Below are positions 1 to 5,604 of a stretch of 9,156 nucleotides of DNA, one piece after another (within the stretch, counting starts at the first letter, position 1; each line of letters begins with the position of its first letter). The stretch lies in contig DAOWAH010000046.1 in the NCBI GenBank assembly GCA_030634675.1, positions 1-9,156 of the forward strand, written 5' to 3'. Position numbers and translations under genes: made by a program. The notes beneath the pieces are model-generated. The model saw only the letters and a list, made by a program, of their open reading frames with translations, did not search any database and had not been told where the DNA came from. This DNA is from Fidelibacterota bacterium. Lineage in GTDB: Bacteria > Marinisomatota > Marinisomatia > Marinisomatales > TCS56.

Positions 1-1625
1 CCTATTTCATCAAAGAATTCATTTTCAAGAATACTGGTAATACTGATTACGATGATGTAATAGAGCTGAACGCTACACTGAAGGGCGTTCGAATCGGTTG
101 GGGCACGCGCTACAGTACCTGCCGTGAAGGTGCTGGTAAAGTTGATAATCAGCAAAGCTGGGGCAAACATACCTGGGTGTCAAGAAGAGGTGAGGATTAT
201 GCCTCCCATGTCAACGATATAATTACAGCAGCCGAACCGATTGTGGATTGGATCCGCTGTGCCTTCAGCTGGTTTGGTCAGAGCGAATTGGTGACAACCT
301 ATGACAATATCGGCGCACCCCACGTAGCTGGCGATGGCCGGTTACTGGCCCCCCAGTTTGCGGGAAGTGCCGTTTTGCATGTGGATAAGAGCGCCAGCAA
401 CAGCGATGATGATCCGAACCAGCCGGTGGTTCTGGGCTGGCATGCTGGTGACACTTATCCCAGCGTTGGCAGTCTGCGACCTTCCGATGCGCCGGGCATG
501 ATCAGTCTCTATGACTTCCTGACCGTGGGTTATTATCCTTCACCAGGCAAAGGTGGCAGCGACCGGATGGATGAGAACAATCTATCATCAATCACAGACC
601 GGCTCGACCCCTACACCATTCATGGCGATGGCGGTGGAACTAATGTCTGGATTACCTACGGTCCTTTTGATATTCCCCCTGGCGACAGCATAGTTATAGT
701 TGAGGTTGAGGCGGTTAACGGACTCAACCGTACGATGTGCCGGCAGATCGGTGAACGCTGGCTGACAGCCCATGAGGATGACAGCGATGTGGGACCGTTT
801 ACCTTGCCTGATCAGTCTACAACTGATAATGAGGATATTTATAAAAATTCCTGGTTCTATACTGGTATTGATTCCCTGTTACTGACATTCAGCCGGGCTA
901 AGCGCAATTATGACATGGGTTTCAATATTCCCGCGCCACCTCAACCGCCTACCATGTTCAATGTGGAATCAGGCGGTGACAAGATAGGTCTGACCTGGGC
1001 GCCCAGCCCGTCGGAATGGGACGCTGGATTTGTTGGTTATAAGATTTACCGCGGCGTTGGAAAACCGGATACTACGTATTCAATGATTGCGGATATTCCT
1101 GTTGGTGAGACCAATTTTGATGATGAATCAGCCGTCCGAGGTTTCTCCTATTACTATTATATTGTGGCTTACAATGACGGCTCCAATAATACCGAAGGTA
1201 TCGCCAATCCGACCGGTTCGTTGATCAGCAGCCGGTTCTATACCAAGACCAATACTCCAGCCCGGTTGAAACGTAAAGCGGGCGCAGCGCTAGAAGATAT
1301 CAGGGTCGTCCCGAATCCCTTTAATGTCCGGGCCAAGAGCCTGCAATTTCCGGAAGAGGTCGATAAAATCATGTTTTATGATATTCCGGGTAAATGTACG
1401 ATCAAGATATTCTCAGAGCGGGGCGACCTGATTAATACTATAATTCATAACGACGGCAGCGGGGATGAAGAATGGCTGTCGGTTTCCTCCTTCCGGCAGG
1501 TAGTTGTCAGTGGAATTTATATCGCCCATTTTGAAGTGGATGAAGACCAGTACAGCGCTGACGGTACTGAATTATGGTATCGCAAAGGTGAAACGGCCAC
1601 GCGTAAAATAATTATTGTCAGATAA
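1..1625 (+). CDS. Secreted FN3-domain protein with divergent T9SS-like C-terminal domain (5' partial)
   Basis: The reading frame is open from nt 3, so the gene begins before the window. The GTG at 177 is an internal valine codon, not a start: the frame runs upstream of it without a stop and encodes plausible protein (beginning YFIKEFIFKNTG). The visible part is 540 residues and ends in TAA. No signal peptide can be seen because the N-terminus is missing. The first ~300 visible residues belong to no domain I recognise; they are rich in Gly, Asp and aromatics, as in extracellular beta-structure. Residues ~314-398 read as a fibronectin type III domain (IGLTWAPSP, then GYKIYRG, then YYYYIVAYNDG). 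From ~430 there is a T9SS-like tail with VVPNPFN at 435-441 instead of the usual YPNPFNP, then GIYIAHFEV, ending in KIIIVR. Function is unknown. It is probably exported and surface-attached or released. It lies directly upstream of a PorV/PorQ-family gene, which fits T9SS handling. Confidence 0.85.
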   Translation, partial: YFIKEFIFKNTGNTDYDDVIELNATLKGVRIGWGTRYSTCREGAGKVDNQQSWGKHTWVSRRGEDYASHVNDIITAAEPIVDWIRCAFSWFGQSELVTTYDNIGAPHVAGDGRLLAPQFAGSAVLHVDKSASNSDDDPNQPVVLGWHAGDTYPSVGSLRPSDAPGMISLYDFLTVGYYPSPGKGGSDRMDENNLSSITDRLDPYTIHGDGGGTNVWITYGPFDIPPGDSIVIVEVEAVNGLNRTMCRQIGERWLTAHEDDSDVGPFTLPDQSTTDNEDIYKNSWFYTGIDSLLLTFSRAKRNYDMGFNIPAPPQPPTMFNVESGGDKIGLTWAPSPSEWDAGFVGYKIYRGVGKPDTTYSMIADIPVGETNFDDESAVRGFSYYYYIVAYNDGSNNTEGIANPTGSLISSRFYTKTNTPARLKRKAGAALEDIRVVPNPFNVRAKSLQFPEEVDKIMFYDIPGKCTIKIFSERGDLINTIIHNDGSGDEEWLSVSSFRQVVVSGIYIAHFEVDEDQYSADGTELWYRKGETATRKIIIVR

Positions 1626-1631
1626 AACATA

Positions 1632-2675
1632 ATGATGCGTAGACACAACAACGGATCACATAATAATTTGAGTAATTCACTTGCTAGCTCCGGGAAGATC
1701 CTGTTTATAGTGGTTCTAATGATTGGTTTTATAAATCAATTATCTGCTGACAAAAAGAAACTGGGGCAGACCGGCTTTCAATTCCTCAGCGTCAGCACCT
1801 GCGCCCGGGGCGCCGCTTTGAGCAATGCCATGACGACGGCTGAACTAGGTGCATCATCCCTGTTTTATAATCCGGCTGGGATGTCACGGATGAACAGTCT
1901 AATCAATATTACCGCCAGCCAGAACCAGTGGATCGATGATATAAATTATAATTCCCTGGGGCTGGCGCTTAGTCCACAAAACGGACGCTATGGTGTGATC
2001 GGAATTTCTTTGATTGTAATTGATTATGGCACTGTGATGGGTACGATGGTTTGGGAGAATGCCGCAGGATTTATTGAGACCGGTGAACTGCATCCCACGG
2101 CGGCAGCGGTGAGTGTCGGCTATGCACGATCTTTATCTGATCGATTCTCGATTGGTGGTAATCTGAAATATGCCGGTCAGCAACTTGGAAAAAGTGTTAT
2201 CAAAACTACTAAAGACAGTCTGACCACCCGGAAAAATGTTGCTGTAGCGACCGCCTTTGATTTAGGTACAATTTACCAAACCGGATACAATGATTTTGCC
2301 TTCGGTATGTCAGTGCGCAATTTTTCAAATGAAATCAAATTTGAGAAAGAAAGTTTTCAGTTGCCGCTGACTTTTACGATTGGTATCTCAATCGATATGC
2401 TGCAATTACTTAACCGCGGTTCGGAGAACCATTCCATGCAGGTCTCTCTGGAGCTGGCTCATCCCCGTTCATACCCGGAACAGGTGGATCTGGGCATCGA
2501 ATATGTTTTCAATCAAAACTATTTCATCCGGACCGGTTTTGCTTTTAATAGCGACGAAAGAAATATTTCGTTTGGTGGTGGCTTAACGCTGCTGGGTTTA
2601 ACGGTGGATTATGCTTACACACCATTCGGAGTATTTCATAACGTACAGCGCTTCACCCTGCAGTGGTCGTTATAA
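1632..2675 (+). CDS. PorV/PorQ-family outer-membrane beta-barrel protein
   Basis: 347 residues. The N-terminus has a basic, Asn/Ser-rich n-region of about 22 residues, a hydrophobic core at ~23-34 (ILFIVVLMIGFI) and a likely cleavage at LSA39-D40. The mature start carries the family signature: GFQFLSVSTCARGAALSNA, then ASSLFYNPAGM (F78 to M84), the FadL-like 'NPAG' motif. The rest alternates short amphipathic strands and ends in an aromatic barrel strand (RFTLQWSL), as expected for an outer-membrane barrel. Characterised PorV binds T9SS cargo after translocation and passes it to the attachment machinery; PorQ acts in related surface attachment. FCB genomes often hold several paralogues, so no symbol is given. 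The start lies 6 nt after the upstream TAA and has no Shine-Dalgarno-like sequence, which suggests coupled translation. The n-region is long; a TTG at 1668 (codon 13) is an alternative start. Which cargo it serves is not visible. Confidence 0.85.
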   Translation: MMRRHNNGSHNNLSNSLASSGKILFIVVLMIGFINQLSADKKKLGQTGFQFLSVSTCARGAALSNAMTTAELGASSLFYNPAGMSRMNSLINITASQNQWIDDINYNSLGLALSPQNGRYGVIGISLIVIDYGTVMGTMVWENAAGFIETGELHPTAAAVSVGYARSLSDRFSIGGNLKYAGQQLGKSVIKTTKDSLTTRKNVAVATAFDLGTIYQTGYNDFAFGMSVRNFSNEIKFEKESFQLPLTFTIGISIDMLQLLNRGSENHSMQVSLELAHPRSYPEQVDLGIEYVFNQNYFIRTGFAFNSDERNISFGGGLTLLGLTVDYAYTPFGVFHNVQRFTLQWSL

Positions 2676-2700
2676 TAACCAGAAAAATAATTTGATATTA

Positions 2701-2729
2701 TTGACAATTACACTTTTCAACGTTAAAAT
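2701..2729 (+). promoter_or_regulatory. Sigma-70-like promoter upstream of the lipoprotein gene
   Basis: TTGACA at 2701-2706 is followed after exactly 17 nt by TAAAAT at 2724-2729. This is one mismatch from the full E. coli sigma-70 consensus, and it lies in the intergenic gap after the PorV-like gene. Transcription would start near 2735-2737, only about 10-12 nt before the ATG at 2747. The surrounding DNA is AT-rich, so a chance match is possible. If real, it would drive genes 2747-4096 and 4147-5484 up to the terminator at 5509. Confidence 0.5.
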
Positions 2730-2735
2730 TAGGAC

Positions 2736-2742
2736 AAGAGGG
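2736..2742 (+). promoter_or_regulatory. Ribosome binding site for the lipoprotein gene
   Basis: AAGAGGG lies 4 nt before the ATG at 2747. It is a partial match to AGGAGG and supports this start. It overlaps the transcription start predicted from the promoter at 2701-2729, so the site would sit at the very 5' end of that transcript. Confidence 0.5.
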
Positions 2743-2746
2743 CAAT

Positions 2747-4096
2747 ATGGATAAGAAGATTTTCAATACAGGTATAATTTTTCTCCTCCTGGTGTTTTTA
2801 TACACAGGATGTGAAAATGATTATCCGGAGGATATCTGGCAGCCCGACGCTGTCGGATTGACCGATCCCGTTATCAACAGTGTTGATCCAGCGGACAAAG
2901 CATTTGAAGGGATCAGCATCATTACCCTGGATGTAACCAACGCGTCCGGCACTATAGCCGAGAATATTGTATCCTTCAACGGTGTCCTGGGTACGATAAT
3001 CGCAGATCAATCCGATCAGACTCAGCTAATTGTTCAAGTTCCGGTCGTGATCGAAGACGAGGCGGTCAATATCCTTGACTCAGTGAGGATAACACTTGCA
3101 GTTCAGGGTGCCTATGATTTGGCGGTTTACCCCAATGCCTCTTCAACGGTTCAAAATTACCAGCTTGAGAAAGCGGCGGTAATCTGGGGTGATTTCAAGG
3201 GTTCGGCCGACATGGATCAGAATCCACGGGCTGTAGCCTGCGACCGTGAGGAGAACATCTACGTCTCTACTTATGATGGTGCTGCCAAAGAGATTTATAT
3301 GGTAGATCCCAGCGGAACCCAATCATTCTACTCGACAGCAACTGCATCGGTGGTTACCGGTATGGTAATGGGACCCGGTGATTCGCTTTACTATGCCCGT
3401 GCTTACAAATATGTCTATGTTTGTCCTCCCGGTGCAGGGACCAGCACAAAATTCAATACAACCGGATTACCGAATAGTGGTAAGGCAAATGCCCTCGATT
3501 TTGATCAGAATGGTATTCTATTCGCTGTCGGTAGAGGTAGCCCCAGTGCTGTTTTCAGCCTGACAAAGGATGCCACACCGACCGCATCAAATGAATTTGA
3601 CAATTTTGAACTGGTAACCTGCAAAGTATATAATGGCTACCTCTATGTTGGCGGTATCCAATACGATGCATTAGGCACTGAATTAACTGAAGGCATCTGG
3701 CGAAGTGCCATCACCGGTACCGATGGAACCCTTGGTACTCATGAGCTGGTTTTTGACTGGAGTAACCATGTCGGAGTCGATGGACCGGAATTACAGTCAA
3801 TTTTAATTGATGAATATGGAAAAATATTAATCGGGTCAGCCGAGACTTACAGTGCTGGTGGCAGTTATACTGGCGGTACCACCATTACCGTCCTGGATCC
3901 ATCCAGTGGCGCTACCGAGCCACTGTATGCATCAGTATTGTTTGCTCCCGCTACCCACATGGTATGGGGTAATTCAAACTATCTGTACGTTAGTCGTCAT
4001 ACGGCAAATCTGTCGGCCGGAGGTGCCCCTGAGAAGAAGATAATTCGGGTTGCTTTAGACCGCAACAGTGCCCCATATTACGGCCGAGTACAATAG
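2747..4096 (+). CDS. Outer-surface lipoprotein with IPT/TIG-like domain and six-bladed beta-propeller
   Basis: 449 residues, stop TAG. A lipoprotein signal peptide ends in LYTGC with the lipidated Cys at 22; Tyr at -3 is unusual but tolerable in FCB lipoproteins. After an acidic linker, residues ~41-142 resemble an IPT/TIG Ig-like domain (PVINSVDPA, IVSFNGVLGTII, QLIVQVPV). Residues ~159-440 form a propeller of NHL/SMP-30 type. Six blades can be read, around RAVACDREENIYVSTY, GMVMGPGDSLYYA, ALDFDQNGILFAVG, CKVYNGYLYVGG, ILIDEYGKILIGS and MVWGNSNYLYVSR. There is no T9SS tail, so anchoring is by lipid. IPT-domain lipoproteins of FCB bacteria are often surface glycan-binding proteins of nutrient-uptake systems. 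No SusC/SusD gene is seen here, so a binding role is only inferred; no catalytic motif is evident. The next gene starts 50 nt downstream and also encodes a six-bladed propeller, so the two probably share a transcript. Confidence 0.85.
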   Translation: MDKKIFNTGIIFLLLVFLYTGCENDYPEDIWQPDAVGLTDPVINSVDPADKAFEGISIITLDVTNASGTIAENIVSFNGVLGTIIADQSDQTQLIVQVPVVIEDEAVNILDSVRITLAVQGAYDLAVYPNASSTVQNYQLEKAAVIWGDFKGSADMDQNPRAVACDREENIYVSTYDGAAKEIYMVDPSGTQSFYSTATASVVTGMVMGPGDSLYYARAYKYVYVCPPGAGTSTKFNTTGLPNSGKANALDFDQNGILFAVGRGSPSAVFSLTKDATPTASNEFDNFELVTCKVYNGYLYVGGIQYDALGTELTEGIWRSAITGTDGTLGTHELVFDWSNHVGVDGPELQSILIDEYGKILIGSAETYSAGGSYTGGTTITVLDPSSGATEPLYASVLFAPATHMVWGNSNYLYVSRHTANLSAGGAPEKKIIRVALDRNSAPYYGRVQ

Positions 4097-4134
4097 TCAA
4101 TTTTCCTGTTTAAACTAATGGGAATTCAATAAAC

Positions 4135-4140
4135 AAGGAG
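4135..4140 (+). promoter_or_regulatory. Strong Shine-Dalgarno site for the second propeller gene
   Basis: AAGGAG, with six nt (ATAATA) before the ATG at 4147. It fixes the start of that gene. It also shows that this genome uses canonical Shine-Dalgarno sites at least in places, unlike most Bacteroidia. Confidence 0.8.
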
Positions 4141-4146
4141 ATAATA

Positions 4147-5484
4147 ATGAAACAAATGCTAACAGTAACGATCGCGTTGATCTTGACATGTTCGTTTGCT
4201 TTCGGCCAGGGATGGCATAAAGAAGCATTCCCTGATACGAGTGCTTTTCCCCCGGCTTATGGGCAGGGAATGGCAGTTGATGGTGCCGATAAGATCTGGT
4301 ATACGCCCTATTATTCCAGTGATTCACTGCTGGTTCCGGAACATGGCGATACAACTGCTACAGGCGCGGACACAACAATCGCAGCCGCTTGGAGCTCTTG
4401 CCGTGCGATCTATGTCTATAATCCGGACGGATCACCAGCTTCCTTTTCACCAATCAAGACCGTAACGGTTGGTTCCTTTGTGGATTCACTATGGAATTCC
4501 AATCGCGGTCTGCGAACCGATCCCGATGGAAATGTTGTTGCCGGTTCCTGGTGCGGATATTATAAAATCGATCACCTGACCGGAGCTGGTCTGGCGCGCC
4601 TGGTTCCCTACCCTCTCGGAGCTACTGCCGATGTATGGGATGGAGAATCAATTACGGCTGCTTCCTTTGATGATGAAGGAAATATGTTTGTTTGCACAGT
4701 TCTGCCCGGTTTCCCGATCAAAGCCTTTGATTCCGATTGGGAATTGATCGATGATGTTATTGCTGCTGACAATCACATTGCCTATTCCAGAACAATTGAA
4801 GTATCCGCCGATGGTAACGATATTTACTATTGCGGGTTCACTGCTGGTGTTGGCTATATCCGCTTCCACAGCGATACTGGTCTTGATGGCGATTTCACAT
4901 CCACTATCGATACGCTGTTCCCCGGTCTGTCGGTTGAAGCCTGCGGCTGGGATCCCAACGGCTATCTGTGGGGTGGTAATTCTGGTGGTTCCGGTTTCAC
5001 CAACTGTAGCTTCTATGCCTATGATCCGGTTACCGATGCCATCGTTGACAGCATGTTTATACATGCTGTTGCCGACTTGGGTGGCAAACCACGCGGAATT
5101 GACTTTGCTGCCGATGGTAATACCGCTTATGTGACCTTCTTCAACAGTTGGGATACCGAAGCGATCTACAAACTTACCAGATATGGCGCCGGTGTTTGGG
5201 AAACTGATCTGGTTATTGCCAATGGGTTTACCCTGGGTAAAAACTATCCGAATCCCTTCAACCCCAATACGATCATTCCGTTCGATATCTATCAGACCAA
5301 CGATGTCAAGCTGACGGTCTATGATATTACCGGTCGTGAAGTGCAAACCCTGGTAAATGAAACTTTGAGCCCCAGTCATTATGAGATTGAATTTGGCGGA
5401 TCAGAGTTAGCTACCGGTTCGTACTTCTATCGTCTCACCGTTGGTGGAAAAACTATCACCAACATGATGACTTTGCTGAAGTAA
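4147..5484 (+). CDS. Secreted six-bladed beta-propeller protein with classic T9SS type A sorting domain
   Basis: 445 residues, stop TAA. The signal peptide MKQMLTVTIALILTCSFAFG is probably cut before Q21, a common FCB pattern that leaves N-terminal Gln. Residues ~39-352 read as six propeller blades, each opening with an Asp-Gly-Asn-like turn: VDGADKIW (44-51), TDPDGNVV (124-131), FDDEGNMF (174-181), SADGNDIY (220-227), WDPNGYLW (268-275) and FAADGNTAY (320-328). This is an NHL/SMP-30-like arrangement. Residues ~361-445 are the T9SS tail: LGKNYPNPFNPNTIIPF, then VYDITGREVQTLVN, GSYFYRLTVGG and MMTLLK. The mature part has six Cys (85, 136, 183, 229, 266, 287), several near equivalent blade positions. 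The protein should cross the outer membrane by T9SS and be surface-attached or released. Enzyme activity or ligand is unknown. It shares its fold and blade count with the lipoprotein just upstream and is followed by an intrinsic terminator. Confidence 0.88.
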   Translation: MKQMLTVTIALILTCSFAFGQGWHKEAFPDTSAFPPAYGQGMAVDGADKIWYTPYYSSDSLLVPEHGDTTATGADTTIAAAWSSCRAIYVYNPDGSPASFSPIKTVTVGSFVDSLWNSNRGLRTDPDGNVVAGSWCGYYKIDHLTGAGLARLVPYPLGATADVWDGESITAASFDDEGNMFVCTVLPGFPIKAFDSDWELIDDVIAADNHIAYSRTIEVSADGNDIYYCGFTAGVGYIRFHSDTGLDGDFTSTIDTLFPGLSVEACGWDPNGYLWGGNSGGSGFTNCSFYAYDPVTDAIVDSMFIHAVADLGGKPRGIDFAADGNTAYVTFFNSWDTEAIYKLTRYGAGVWETDLVIANGFTLGKNYPNPFNPNTIIPFDIYQTNDVKLTVYDITGREVQTLVNETLSPSHYEIEFGGSELATGSYFYRLTVGGKTITNMMTLLK

Positions 5485-5508
5485 TTGTGTAACTGACTGT
5501 TTAAATAA

Positions 5509-5539
5509 AAGGGCTGTCGCTTTTGACGGCCCTTTTTTT
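5509..5539 (+). terminator. Rho-independent terminator
   Basis: AAGGGCTGTC (5509-5518) pairs with GACGGCCCTT (5525-5534) across the loop GCTTTT. The 10-bp stem has a single T-G wobble pair. A T run at 5533-5539 follows directly. It lies 25 nt after the stop of the secreted propeller gene and separates that unit from the glycosidase gene at 5605. Confidence 0.93.
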
Positions 5540-5604
5540 CATTTTGGCGTAACAACTGTCTAATCAATAAAAAGGCTTGATAAATAGTTAAAAGTGAGCT
5601 GGCT

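Noticed and set aside
177..179. GTG at 177 as the start of the first gene
   Set aside because: The same frame is open upstream to the window edge and encodes plausible protein sequence, so this is an internal Val codon of a 5'-truncated gene.
2686..2702. AATAAT/ATTATT hairpin after the PorV-like gene as a terminator
   Set aside because: The stem is only 6 bp and entirely A-T, with no T run after it, and it overlaps the -35 of the candidate promoter. It would be too weak to stop transcription.
4648..5379. Long open frame on the - strand (243 codons) opposite the secreted propeller gene
   Set aside because: It lies wholly inside a well-supported + strand gene with signal peptide, blade repeats and T9SS tail. 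Its translation shows no recognisable domain or signal, and such shadows arise from the codon use of the real gene.
5544..5572. TTGGCG plus AATAAA as a promoter for the glycosidase gene
   Set aside because: Both hexamers match the consensus poorly. A promoter is expected after the terminator, but it cannot be placed from the sequence alone.
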